Source: Cryobacterium levicorallinum (GTDB taxonomy: Bacteria > Actinomycetota > Actinomycetes > Actinomycetales > Microbacteriaceae). From it: 64,000 nucleotides of DNA. The stretch spans positions 246,297 through 310,296 of the forward strand of contig NZ_SOFE01000023.1 of NCBI RefSeq assembly GCF_004402405.1, in the 5' to 3' direction. Below the pieces are notes generated by a model that worked only from the letters and a program-made list of their open reading frames with translations, was not told where the DNA came from and made no database searches. Below are positions 8,221-16,637 of the stretch, piece after piece; position 1 is the first letter of the stretch; the number at the start of each line of letters is the position of its first letter. The position numbers and the translations under genes were made by a program.

Positions 8221-8805
8221 GTGCGAGCTCTCAACCCGGCACCATCGGGCGCACCGCTCGCGATCGGAGCGAAACTCCGGGCAACGCGGCTAGCCCAGGC
8301 CTTGACGATCGCGGACGTAGCCGCGGCAAGTAACCTCAGCACCGGCTTCATCAGCAGAGTGGAGCGAGACGAGACCTCGCCCAGCGTGTCTTCGCTCGTG
8401 GCACTGTGCCAGGTGCTTTCCCTTCAGCTCGGCTCGCTCTTCGAGGCGCCCGATAACGAGGTCATAGCCCTCGCCGATGCGGCACTCATCAACATGGGTG
8501 GGAAGGGCGCGATCGAAAAGCTGCTCACCCCACGGGGCGAGTCACGGGTGCAAGTACTCCGCTCGACCCTCGCCCCCGGAGCCTCAGGGGGAGACGAGCT
8601 CTACACGATCAACTGCGATGTCGAGGTGTTGCACGTGTTATCCGGGAGCCTCGTCCTTCGGCTGGTAGGAGGCGAAGTTGAGCTATCGGAGGGGGACACG
8701 ATGACCGTCGCGGGGCGCCAACCCCACTCTTGGGACAACCGCAGTGGGGGACAGACCGAGCTTCTCTGGACCATCGTTCCGGCCGCATGGAGCGGCTCGT
8801 CCTGA
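8221..8805 (+). CDS. XRE-family regulator with C-terminal cupin domain
   Basis: The 194-residue protein has an XRE helix-turn-helix at about residues 17-72 (LRATRLAQALTIADVAAASN, GFISRVERDETSPSVSSL) and a cupin_2 barrel in the C-terminal half (DVEVLHVLSGSLVLRL, GDTMTVAGRQPHSWDN). Such regulators sense a small metabolite with the cupin and usually control an adjacent catabolic operon. It follows the ureohydrolase on the same strand after 113 bases. It uses a GTG start, with an AAGAAAGGCAAGG stretch upstream serving as ribosome site. It is the best candidate for controlling the permease/cyclase divergon. Confidence 0.85.
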   Translation: MRALNPAPSGAPLAIGAKLRATRLAQALTIADVAAASNLSTGFISRVERDETSPSVSSLVALCQVLSLQLGSLFEAPDNEVIALADAALINMGGKGAIEKLLTPRGESRVQVLRSTLAPGASGGDELYTINCDVEVLHVLSGSLVLRLVGGEVELSEGDTMTVAGRQPHSWDNRSGGQTELLWTIVPAAWSGSS

Positions 8806-9010
8806 CGGTTCCCACAGTTCGGGGCAACGGTTTGAGCGCGATCCGGTGCAGGAAGATTCCTCTGGGAAATGCTACGCGCGATACTTTCGCCTGCCGACAT
8901 CCGGTTCTAAAATAATCTTAGGCAGCCTCTTTTATGCGCCGTCGCGCGTTGCGATGGCATGACTCTCCGTCTTTCAGGTTCTTGTTGCCGAGCATCTGAA
9001 AGGCCGCGCC

Positions 9011-9217
9011 ATGTTCGAACTTATTCTGGCCGCCACCGCCAGCACCTATTCTTTCTTGCGCCGGTTCATGCCGACCGCCATCGTGATCGACGCGATTAAC
9101 ACGCGGCGCGGGCTGAAGTGGGGCGTGCTGGCGATGCTGTTCGCCGTTCCGTAGGCGCTTGCAGCTATCTATTGCCGAGCACACATCCGCGTTCACCGCG
9201 CTCACCCGGCCGTGAGC
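9011..9217 (+). pseudogene. small actinobacterial membrane protein, interrupted by TAG
   Basis: From ATG 9011 the frame gives MFELILAATASTYSFLRRFM and continues with NTRRGLKWGVLAMLFAVP before a TAG at 9152-9154. The same frame then continues ALAAIYCRAHI to a second stop at about 9215. This matches a family of roughly 90-100-residue actinobacterial membrane proteins (often mislabelled sulfate permease) in which a tyrosine and a second hydrophobic segment follow AVP. The gene is therefore interrupted and its C-terminus lost. The rest of 8806-9326 shows no other gene. Confidence 0.5.
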
Positions 9218-9326
9218 AGATAGGCAATCATGGGTAGGCTCGATGAGGTGCGTTTGCTGAACTTGTTGACGTGCCGCTCGGCGGGCAATGTCCCGTCGCG
9301 CTCGGCTTGAACGTGAAGGAAACACC

Positions 9327-9788
9327 GTGTCTGATCACGCAAGAATCAAGGGGCACACAGTAACCCGCACCGTGCACATCGAGGCCTCGCGCGCGCGCGT
9401 CTGGAAGGCGCTGACCGACCCCGAGGTGATGGTCAAGTGGTTTGGCGACGGTGCGGGGTTCGCCGCGCTCGAACCCGGTGCTACTGGCAGCATCGACTGG
9501 GATGACTACGGCAGCTTCCCGATCGAAATCACCGAGGTCGTGCCCGACGGCTCGTTCGGCTTCCGTTGGTCGGGCATCCCCGCCGAACAGCTCGACGAGT
9601 ACTCGACGCACGTGCGCTTCACCATCGCCGATGCTGGTACCGGGACGGATGTCACGGTGATCGAATCGGGCTTCGATACACTTCCCGGCGGCACCCGCTA
9701 CCGTCGCGAACGTCTTGAGCAGAACCGGGAGGGCTGGGACGTCGAACTCGACGAGCTCGCGCTCCTCTTCGAGGGTGTCTCGGAGTAG
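9327..9788 (+). CDS. SRPBCC / AHSA1-like domain protein
   Basis: The 153-residue protein begins with TVTRTVHIEASRARVWKALT, the standard opening of the START/Bet-v1-like AHSA1 family, and includes the tryptophan-rich VMVKWFGD and SFGFRWSGIP strands and a long C-terminal helix (EGWDVELDELALLFEG). The fold makes a hydrophobic ligand cavity; substrates of single-domain bacterial members are mostly unknown. The GTG at 9327 is chosen because GAAGGA precedes it and the protein then starts just before the first beta strand; an upstream ATG would add residues without homology. The minus strand opposite it extends the PLP-pseudogene frame by chance. Confidence 0.75.
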   Translation: MSDHARIKGHTVTRTVHIEASRARVWKALTDPEVMVKWFGDGAGFAALEPGATGSIDWDDYGSFPIEITEVVPDGSFGFRWSGIPAEQLDEYSTHVRFTIADAGTGTDVTVIESGFDTLPGGTRYRRERLEQNREGWDVELDELALLFEGVSE

Positions 9789-9799
9789 CTCACGATGTC

Positions 9800-10649
9800 G
9801 GGAGTTGCTCGACGAGTTAGCCACGTTGCGCGGCCGGTAGAGGACTATGTGGCGGAGCGCAGAGGATGTGCGTGAAAGCTCCCAAAATCTGCCCAGAGCG
9901 CGGTTCGTAACCCCGCCGACGTCGACCAAGGCGTCATGGCGGATTCGGTCGATCAGGGCGGCGTTGCCGGTGACGACGCCGTCCATCGCGTCACCGTGAC
10001 CGTTGATGTACTTCGTTAGGGAGTGCACGGCGAGATCGGCGCCGTGTTCGAGAGTGCGGAAGAACGGTGGGTGTGTGAAGGTTGCGTCCACGCTCAACAG
10101 GAGCCCCTTGTAGTGGGTGATAGCCGCGAGGGAGCTGATGTCGGCGACCTTGGTGGTGGGGTTCGCGATTGTCGCGACGTGGATCAGCTTCGTGCTGGGC
10201 CGGATTGCTTCCCGGACCGCGTCGTCGTCGGCGACGAAGGACGCTTCGATCCCGTACCGTTCCGGCGGCAGCTCAGAGAACAGTCGCCAGACAGCCTCGT
10301 AGGTGACGTCGGAGACGATCACGTGATCGCCAGTGCGCAGCAGGGTGAAGAATACCCCGTGTAGGGCCGCGACACCGGTCGCGAACGCTACCGTCACCTC
10401 CCCGCCTTCGAGCGCTGCGATCTTTCTTTCAAGGGCTTCCTGGTTGGCGGAACCATTCCGCCCGTAGACCAGCTGCTCGGTCGCTGATCAGTTCATCGAT
10501 GCCGGGTCCTCGGGCAGCAAATAGGAGTTCGCCATCACCAACGGGCTCCGGATCGCGCCCGTACCGGCATCGATGCGGTTACCACCATGGACGGCCCAGG
10601 TGAGGTCGCCAACGGTCGAGGCGTCGTGCTTGTCCGGTGAAGGCGTCAT
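9800..10649 (-). pseudogene. PLP-dependent Cys/Met-metabolism (trans-sulfuration type) enzyme, interrupted and 3'-truncated
   Basis: From the minus-strand ATG at 10649 the frame reads a typical N-terminus (TWAVHGGNRIDAGTGAIRSP, SYLLPEDPASMN), hits TGA at 10488-10490, and continues in the same frame with SATEQLVYGRNGSANQEALE and the family core: VAFATGVAAL, NPTTKVADI and the PLP-lysine motif HSLTKYINGHGD. The stop stands where relatives have a tryptophan (SW or NWS), so a single TGG to TGA change explains it. After GRFWELSRTSSA the homology ends at about 9810, losing the C-terminal domain. Both lesions make a functional enzyme unlikely. Its neighbour upstream is also broken. It would have been a cystathionine gamma-lyase/methionine gamma-lyase relative. 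Confidence 0.75.
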
Positions 10650-10688
10650 GGTAGTCCTGTTCCGGGAGGTAGAACGCGAGTGGCGAGG

Positions 10689-11399
10689 TCAGTTGGGGGT
10701 GGGGCGCGCGAGGATTCGCGATTCGACGCCGACGTGGGGGCCGAGCCGGGCGAGGTGGGTGGCGAGGTCTTCGTGCAGCTGCTCGTCGGTCATCGCGGCA
10801 AGCGCATCCAAGATGAACAGGGCACGTGTGGTGCTGTCGCTCAGCCGCGTGCGGCGGCCTTGACGCCAGTTCCACCGCCGGCAGGTGACGCCGGCGTCAT
10901 CGCACTAGACGACCTCACCGGAGTCGGGGTGCTCGGTGACGTCGGCGCCGCCGGCACTGGTATCGAAAGTGTCGTCGCCAGTGGCACGGATGAGGCGGGG
11001 TGCGCCGACGTAACGGTCAAGGTCCTCGCCGCCGAGAGGCACCTGATGCAGGACGGAGATCGCGTTATAGAGGTCCGTCAGCCGGTTCACCCGTGGCAGT
11101 CCGTCCCCGGCCCGGCGAAGGAGCGCCTCGAGGCTGTTCCTCGTGCGTTGCGGTTTCGCACCGAAGCCACGGTTGGCATCCCGCCACGCCGCAACGTGTG
11201 GCACCTCCTCGACCGGTGCTGCTGCCAGGAGGTGCCGGGCTGTTGTCTCCGCCTCGTGGAGCAGAGCGTCACCGGCGTCGTCGCTTTCCCCCAGGGTGAG
11301 GCCGGACACGGTGAGGAGGCAGGCGCGGTAGTCCGGTCGAAGCGCGAAGATCTCATCGTCGACGCAGGCCCCGCTGAGGAGGTCGTGTTAGGTCGTCAT
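10689..11399 (-). pseudogene. B3/B4 (tRNA-binding) domain protein with two in-frame stops
   Basis: One minus-strand frame of 237 codons matches the stand-alone B3/4-domain family (similar to the editing domain of phenylalanyl-tRNA synthetase beta): DDEIFALRPDYRACLL, HVAAWRDANRGFGAKPQRTR, LPRVNRLTDLYNAISVLHQ, PLGGEDLDRY, and a C-terminal CDDAGVTCRRWNWRQGRR. TAA stands at codon 4 (11388-11390), where CAA is a likely ancestor. TAG stands at 10905-10907 between GEVV and CDDAGV, where relatives have tryptophan. Both are single-base transitions. Between the stops the frame is intact, so the lesions are recent, or there is readthrough or sequence error. The gene follows the XRE-cupin regulator. Confidence 0.72.
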
Positions 11400-11412
11400 G
11401 GTGTTCCTGCCG

Positions 11413-12030
11413 TCAGGTGGTCTGGTGGGAGGGGCGTGGGCTGGACGTACCGACGCCGGGCTCGAAGACGGCAAGCGTGAACTCCGCAGTGGATTTCGAC
11501 GTGTTCGCGTAGGCGTGCGCTTGGTCGCCATCGAACGCGAAGGTATCGCCGGGGCTGAGGCTCACCTCATCGGGGCCGACGGTGAGGTTCACCACGCCTC
11601 TGCCGACGTGCAGGATCTCTCGTGTGCCAGCAACATGGGGCGTGTTTTCGTGGGTATCTCCGGGGGCAAGGGTCCACTGCCACAGTTCCAAGACGTCGGG
11701 CGACGGGGTACCCGCAAGCAAAATTCCACTACCGCCGCTCGGGCTTGACCAAAGTTCCGCGCCGTCGCCGCGACGCGTCAGTGCCGCTGGAACACCGTCC
11801 CGGGCTGCGACCAGCGTCGGAAGGTCGATTCCGAGCGCATCACTGAGAAGGAGCAGGGTCGCCACGCTCGGGTTGGCCTCGCCTTTTTCGACCTTGACGA
11901 TCATCCGACGGCTGACCCCGGACTGCGCCGCCACCTCATCGAGCGTCCACTTCAGGGCATGCCGGCACGCTCGAATGCGCGCGCCGATGACCGCCGCCAA
12001 GTCATCCGGTTCAACACCCACACGGTGCAT
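11413..12030 (-). CDS. XRE-family regulator with cupin domain
   Basis: The 205-residue protein has an XRE helix-turn-helix (about residues 17-72: LKWTLDEVAAQSGVSRRMIV, GEANPSVATLLLL) and a C-terminal cupin (DTHENTPHVAGTREILHVG, VSLSPGDTFAFDGDQAHAY). It is divergent from the DapA-like gene, with only 57 bases between the start codons. It heads the minus-strand set that continues into the B3/4 and PLP pseudogenes, all close or abutting. A GTGCA-N6-TGCAC dyad covers its own start codon, which suggests autorepression and control of the divergent gene. The regulator itself is intact although its downstream genes are not. Confidence 0.85.
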   Translation of the reverse strand: MHRVGVEPDDLAAVIGARIRACRHALKWTLDEVAAQSGVSRRMIVKVEKGEANPSVATLLLLSDALGIDLPTLVAARDGVPAALTRRGDGAELWSSPSGGSGILLAGTPSPDVLELWQWTLAPGDTHENTPHVAGTREILHVGRGVVNLTVGPDEVSLSPGDTFAFDGDQAHAYANTSKSTAEFTLAVFEPGVGTSSPRPSHQTT

Positions 12031-12040
12031 TATAGTGCAC
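12025..12040. promoter_or_regulatory. GTGCA-N6-TGCAC operator dyad
   Basis: A perfect inverted repeat GTGCATTATAGTGCAC spans 12025-12040; its left arm includes the regulator's start codon (complement of CAT at 12028-12030). It lies 48 bases upstream of the DapA-like start. The position in a short divergent junction makes it the likely binding site of the XRE-cupin protein (inference). Confidence 0.55.
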
Positions 12041-12087
12041 TAGGGTGGAAGGACTGCCGCAGCTACTGCCATCCGAATGGAGTGCCC

Positions 12088-12993
12088 ATGTTCACCGGTC
12101 TGAGCGCCTTCCCCTTGACGCCGCTCCGCAACGACGCATTCGACGAGACCGCCTACGCGGGGCTGATCGGGAAGTTGGTCACTGCGGGTGTCGACTCGAT
12201 CACCGCTCTCGGCTCGACCGGGTCGTACATGTATCTGGACCGCGAGGAGCGACGCCGGGTGGCACTGTGCGCCGTCCAGCACGCCGAGACGGTGCCAGTG
12301 ATCGTCGGCATTGGTGCGCTCCGCACCTCGCACGTCCTCGCCCTGGCGGAAGACGCGCAGGAAGCTGGCGCACGCGCCGTGCTGCTGGCACCGGTCAGCT
12401 ACCAGCCGCTCACGGACGATGACGTCTTCGGGTTGTTCGAGGACGTGACCTCGAACCTGTCTGTGCCGTTGGTCGTCTACGACAACCCCGGCACCACCCA
12501 CGTCACCTTCACCGACGACTTGTACGCCAGCATCGCCCGACTCCCGCAGGTGGCCGCGATCAAGATCCCGGGAGTCCCCGGAGTGCCAGCCCGTGCCGCC
12601 GCCCGGGTGCAAACAATCCGGGATGCGGTGCCCGCACACGTGACCGTGGGGGTCTCTGGTGATGCCTCGGCAGCGACCGGGTTGAACGCCGGATGCGACG
12701 CCTGGTACTCCGTGATCGGCGGAACACTCCCCGAACTCGCCCTCGCGATCACACGGGCCGCACAAGACGGCGATAGCAGCGAAGCCGAGCAACAGTCCGC
12801 GCGGCTCGAGCCGCTGTGGGCCCTCTTCGCCGAGCTCGGCGGGAGCTACCGGGTGGTTGCCGCGATCGCAGAACAACTGGGCTTGGTGGCCCCGGACTGT
12901 CTGCCGCGCCCCATCCGAGGGTTGAACGCTCCGGCACGCGCCCGCGTCGAAGCTGTGATGACCAGGCTGCAGCTCGGAGCCGAGACCGCGTGA
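12088..12993 (+). CDS. DapA-like lyase/synthase (dihydrodipicolinate synthase family)
   Basis: The 301-residue protein is a class I aldolase-type TIM barrel of the DapA/NAL family. The pyruvate-anchoring motif GSTGSY (42-47), catalytic tyrosine in VVYDNPGTT (Y131) and Schiff-base lysine in AAIKIPG (K159) are all present. The family includes dihydrodipicolinate synthase, N-acetylneuraminate lyase and several keto-deoxy sugar or hydroxyproline-derivative lyases; the position next to a cupin regulator, away from lysine genes, argues for a catabolic aldolase. ATG 12088 has a GGAG ribosome site. A decayed relative of this gene lies at about 51410-51535. Confidence 0.82.
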   Translation: MFTGLSAFPLTPLRNDAFDETAYAGLIGKLVTAGVDSITALGSTGSYMYLDREERRRVALCAVQHAETVPVIVGIGALRTSHVLALAEDAQEAGARAVLLAPVSYQPLTDDDVFGLFEDVTSNLSVPLVVYDNPGTTHVTFTDDLYASIARLPQVAAIKIPGVPGVPARAAARVQTIRDAVPAHVTVGVSGDASAATGLNAGCDAWYSVIGGTLPELALAITRAAQDGDSSEAEQQSARLEPLWALFAELGGSYRVVAAIAEQLGLVAPDCLPRPIRGLNAPARARVEAVMTRLQLGAETA

Positions 12994-13238
12994 GCTATTC
13001 GACAACCGCGGCCGCCACGGCCTGCAGGCCGCTGCGAATGCGGCTGTCCACCCGGTTTCCCACGGCCAGTTTACCGGGAGGTGCACTGCTTGTGTTCATC
13101 GCGTCGTTCGGTGAACTGCTCCGGGTAGGTGTTGAAGGAACCAACTCCTGCGGAGCGGGACTGAATGGTCAGTGAGAGCCCGTCCCGGCAGGCACAATTC
13201 TTAGACTGTTCTGTGACGTGACGGGTAAGTCTGGGGGG

Positions 13239-13952
13239 ATGAGCTCAGAAACCCGACCACTGCACAGGTTCGTTCGGACCGCTCTTCCCGCGGCTGGAGT
13301 CATTCTCACCGTCATAGCCACTGGGTTCGTGGTCACCGGGTCGGCGGGGTGGACGGACGGGGAGATGAATGTTCTCCGGCAGGTAAACGCTGACCACAGC
13401 GCGCCTCTGGACGCGGTGGCCCTCGGCATTGACTGGCTGTTCAGCCCCGCAGTGGGCGTGGTACTGGTCTTGTTGGCAGCCGGATCGGTGCTGCTGTTGA
13501 CCCGGCGACCCGGCGCGGCGATCCGCTTCGTGCTGGTGGTGATGATTCCCACGCTGGGCGCCGACGTGATCAAACTCCTGGTGCAGCGGGCGCGACCTGA
13601 CATACCGTCGCTGCCGCACATCCTGCTGTTTGAACCGGGTGGTCTCAGCTTTCCGAGCGGACACACCAGCTTCGCCGCCTGCTTCCTGCTCGGGGTCGTC
13701 CTCGTCACGGCCGGTCACCGATGGCATCCGTTTGTGATTGGAACGGCCGCGGTGGTGGTGCTCGCCACGGCTACGGCCCGGGTCTATTTGGGGGTGCATT
13801 ACCCGTCGGATGTGGTGGCGTCGATCGTTTACTCGCTTGCTGCCGTGGCGCTGGTGAACGCCGCCTCGGTGCTACTACTGGCACACTGGAGCGAACGTCG
13901 ATCCGGCCTCCACGCTGGACCCGTGCACGGAGGAGTCTGGAATGCCCGCTGA
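13239..13952 (+). CDS. PAP2-family phosphatase (membrane)
   Basis: The 237-residue integral membrane protein has the three PAP2 motifs: KLLVQRARP, PSGHTSF and ARVYLGVHYPSDV, with the catalytic histidines in the second and third. About five to six hydrophobic segments are visible. The family dephosphorylates phosphatidate, undecaprenyl pyrophosphate or similar lipid phosphates on the outer face of the membrane. It overlaps the response-regulator gene by 11 bases and so belongs to that operon, suggesting a membrane- or envelope-stress role. The start could also be the in-frame GTG at 13218; neither has a well-spaced ribosome site. Confidence 0.8.
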   Translation: MSSETRPLHRFVRTALPAAGVILTVIATGFVVTGSAGWTDGEMNVLRQVNADHSAPLDAVALGIDWLFSPAVGVVLVLLAAGSVLLLTRRPGAAIRFVLVVMIPTLGADVIKLLVQRARPDIPSLPHILLFEPGGLSFPSGHTSFAACFLLGVVLVTAGHRWHPFVIGTAAVVVLATATARVYLGVHYPSDVVASIVYSLAAVALVNAASVLLLAHWSERRSGLHAGPVHGGVWNAR

Positions 13953-14616
13953 GAGCACAGCTCGCCCCCGGCTGTTGTTAATCGAAGATGATGCCAAGCT
14001 CGGCCCGATGATCCGCGACGTGCTCACGGAAAACTACGATGTCACCCTGGTCGCCGACGGCGCGGAGGGACTCGCGGCCGGTCTCGCCGGCGAGTTCGAG
14101 GTGATGGTGATCGACCGGCGCCTGCCGACGCTGGACGGCCTCGGAGTGGTTGAAGCGCTCCGCCGCAAACTGGTGACCACTCCCATCCTGCTCCTCACTG
14201 CGCTGGGAACGACGGGGGACAAGGTGGCCGGGCTGGACATCGGCGCCAACGATTACCTGGTCAAACCGTTCGAATTCGATGAGCTCTTCGCCCGGCTCCG
14301 GGCCATCCGTCGGGTCTTCACCGGGGAGGGCCGCACGGTGCTGGTGGGCGCCTGGGAGTACTACCCCGACAGTCGAACGATCTATTCCCCGTATGACGGG
14401 CGCATCCTGCTGACGGTGAAGGAGAACGAACTGCTCAAATTGTTAGCGGATGCCCCACAACGCACGTTCTCCCGCCAGCAGATCCTGCAGACCGTGTTCA
14501 GCGCCGCGGACACCGCCGGGACGGTGGACACCTACGTGCATTATCTGCGGCGCAAGACCGAAACCGACATCGTCCTCACCGTGCGCGGTGCGGGTTACCG
14601 CCTGGGACAGCCATGA
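13942..14616 (+). CDS. OmpR/PhoB-family response regulator
   Basis: The 224-residue protein has a receiver domain (acidic pair D16/D17, phosphoacceptor D58 in VIDRRLP, conserved threonine in LLLTA, lysine in YLVKPFE) and a winged-helix effector domain ending VRGAGYRLGQP. It is the partner of the histidine kinase that starts four bases before its stop codon. It sits in one transcription unit with the PAP2 phosphatase upstream. The recognition helix is normal for the family; targets are not visible, but the genes following the kinase are plausible. Confidence 0.88.
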   Translation: MPAESTARPRLLLIEDDAKLGPMIRDVLTENYDVTLVADGAEGLAAGLAGEFEVMVIDRRLPTLDGLGVVEALRRKLVTTPILLLTALGTTGDKVAGLDIGANDYLVKPFEFDELFARLRAIRRVFTGEGRTVLVGAWEYYPDSRTIYSPYDGRILLTVKENELLKLLADAPQRTFSRQQILQTVFSAADTAGTVDTYVHYLRRKTETDIVLTVRGAGYRLGQP

Positions 14617-15626
14617 TCCGAAGCAGAACCCGCATCGTTGACAGCGACACCCTCGCCATCCGTCGGGCCTCCCGACTCGTCGGGACCCGCATCGCGATCG
14701 CGTGCGCTGCGGTTGTCGCGGTGGTCATCGTGGCCGTCTTCGTTTACATCCTGTCCGAGATCTCGCCCGGTGAGCTGTTCGAACCGGTGCCCGACACCGA
14801 CAACCTGCAGGTCAGCGCGGTCAACCTGCTGCGGGCCGCGGGAGTGTTGGGCGTGGCATTGATCATTCTGGCCGGTGTGTTGAGCTTTCTGGTCACCCGT
14901 CGGGCCGTGCAACCGCTCGGTGATGTGCTGCGCATCCAACGGGCGTTTGTCGCTGACGCCAGCCATGAACTCCGAACCCCGCTTGCGGTGCTTGATGCCC
15001 GCCTGCAAATTCTGCAGCGCACCCTCCCCGCCGATGATCCGTCGTCCTCGGTCGTTGCAGAGCTCCGCAGCGATGCGAAGGACCTCATCCACATCGTCAA
15101 CGACTTGCTCGAATCTGCTGAAGTCGGCGGCGCGGCCGTGCACGATACCGTCGTCGTCGACCTGGTCGCTGCCGTCGAAGCCGCGGTGCAATCGATGGCA
15201 CTGATCGCCGTCGACAAAAACATCACCATTGAAATGGATGCGGCCCAGCCCGCGCCGGTGCGTGTGCCCGCCTCCAGCATCACCCGATGCGCGGTCGCGC
15301 TGCTGGATAACGCTGTGCGCTTCGCCCCCAGCGGGTCGATCGTCGCGGTGGGCGTGGCCGTGACCAAGAAGACGGTGGTGGTCACCGTGCGCGATCGCGG
15401 CCCCGGCATTCAAGGCATCGACCCCGCCCGCATCTTTGATCGGTTCGCGCACTCCGGCGTGGCCGTTGACGGTGGCGGGGCCGCCCGAACGGGGTTTGGT
15501 ATCGGCCTGTCCTTGGTGCGGGAAATTGCGGTGCGCTACGGAGGAGCCGTGCACGTCGTCGACAGCGGCGCCGCAGGCACAGCGATCAGCCTCACCCTCC
15601 CGCGCGCGAAGCCAGCCGCATCCTGA
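14613..15626 (+). CDS. sensor histidine kinase
   Basis: The 337-residue protein has two membrane segments (about 25-47 and 74-95) enclosing a short extracytoplasmic loop of 25-30 residues, so a membrane-embedded or small external signal is likely. The H box is ASHELRTPL with H118. N, G1 and G2 boxes follow (LLDNAVRFAP, DRGPGIQGID, GFGIGLSLV). There is no clear HAMP domain; the second helix runs almost directly into the dimerisation helix. It overlaps the response regulator by four bases. A stretch of 129 bases without gene separates it from the next reading frame. Confidence 0.87.
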   Translation: MIRSRTRIVDSDTLAIRRASRLVGTRIAIACAAVVAVVIVAVFVYILSEISPGELFEPVPDTDNLQVSAVNLLRAAGVLGVALIILAGVLSFLVTRRAVQPLGDVLRIQRAFVADASHELRTPLAVLDARLQILQRTLPADDPSSSVVAELRSDAKDLIHIVNDLLESAEVGGAAVHDTVVVDLVAAVEAAVQSMALIAVDKNITIEMDAAQPAPVRVPASSITRCAVALLDNAVRFAPSGSIVAVGVAVTKKTVVVTVRDRGPGIQGIDPARIFDRFAHSGVAVDGGGAARTGFGIGLSLVREIAVRYGGAVHVVDSGAAGTAISLTLPRAKPAAS

Positions 15627-15755
15627 TCCTGCTCCGTCGAGCAGGTCGCCGCTCACCTGGTAAAAAAATCCATTGCGATGATTGCCTTCTTCTGTGAGAA
15701 GTCTTAGACACCACCGTGTTCGCTGGTGTTACCGACCCCATCCCAGGAGGAACAC

Positions 15756-16574
15756 ATGTCCACGACCTCGACCCGCTCCACGACCGTTTCGCCCGTCCGG
15801 AACATCCTCACCAAGGTGCCCGAGGTCACCCTCATCTTCTGGGTGATCAAGGTACTCGCGACCACAGTGGGGGAGACCGCCGCGGACTTCCTCAACGTCG
15901 ACCTCAACCTGGGACTGACGATCACGTCGATCATTATGGCGGTCCTGCTGGTCGCCGCGCTGATCGTGCAATTCAGATTGCAGAAATACACCCCGGCGGT
16001 GTACTGGCTGGCCGTGGTGCTCATCAGCGTTGTGGGAACTCTGATCACCGATAACCTCACCGACAGCCTCGGCGTTCCCCTGTGGGTGACGACGGTCGTC
16101 TTCGCCATCGCACTGGCCGCGACCTTCACCGTCTGGGCCATCTCGGAGAAGACCCTGTCCATCCACTCCATCTTCACGACTCGGCGGGAGTCGTTCTACT
16201 GGCTGGCCGTGTTGTTCACGTTCGCCCTCGGGACTGCGGCGGGCGACCTCGTCGCCGAAGGACTCAACCTGGGCTTCTTCGTCGCGCTGCTCGTCTTCGC
16301 CGCCGCCATCGCGCTGGTCGCTGTGGCGTACTTCGTCTTCCACTTGAACGCTGTGCTGGCCTTCTGGATCGCCTACATCCTGACCCGCCCGCTGGGCGCA
16401 TCCACCGGCGATCTGCTGTCTCAGCCTGTCGCTGATGGCGGCCTGGGGCTGGGGACCACGGGAACGAGTGTGCTGTTCCTGGCCGTGATCCTCATCCTCG
16501 TGATCGTGCTCACCCGCCGCGCCCGCACCGCAGACGCCCAGCCGGAAGACGCCCAACTCACGGCCACCGCCTAA
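15756..16574 (+). CDS. COG4705-type membrane protein
   Basis: The 272-residue protein has about eight hydrophobic helices arranged as repeats: the opening KVPEVTLIFWVIKVLATTVG with ETAADFLNVDLNLGL recurs in later form as WLAVLFTFALGTAAGDLVAE and LNLGF. This repeat pattern is typical of the COG4705 uncharacterised membrane-anchored family. Function is unknown; in many bacteria these genes are near two-component systems. A perfect AGGAGG ribosome site precedes ATG 15756. It follows the PAP2/two-component operon on the same strand. Confidence 0.75.
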   Translation: MSTTSTRSTTVSPVRNILTKVPEVTLIFWVIKVLATTVGETAADFLNVDLNLGLTITSIIMAVLLVAALIVQFRLQKYTPAVYWLAVVLISVVGTLITDNLTDSLGVPLWVTTVVFAIALAATFTVWAISEKTLSIHSIFTTRRESFYWLAVLFTFALGTAAGDLVAEGLNLGFFVALLVFAAAIALVAVAYFVFHLNAVLAFWIAYILTRPLGASTGDLLSQPVADGGLGLGTTGTSVLFLAVILILVIVLTRRARTADAQPEDAQLTATA

Positions 16575-16637
16575 ACACCTCGCGCAGCAGCGGATGCCCG
16601 GATCGCCTTCAGAAAACTCAGAGAAAGTCCCTGCAGC

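Noticed and set aside
10680-11480. 266-codon plus-strand frame
   Set aside because: The minus strand carries the B3/4 pseudogene; the plus frame has no recognisable protein features.
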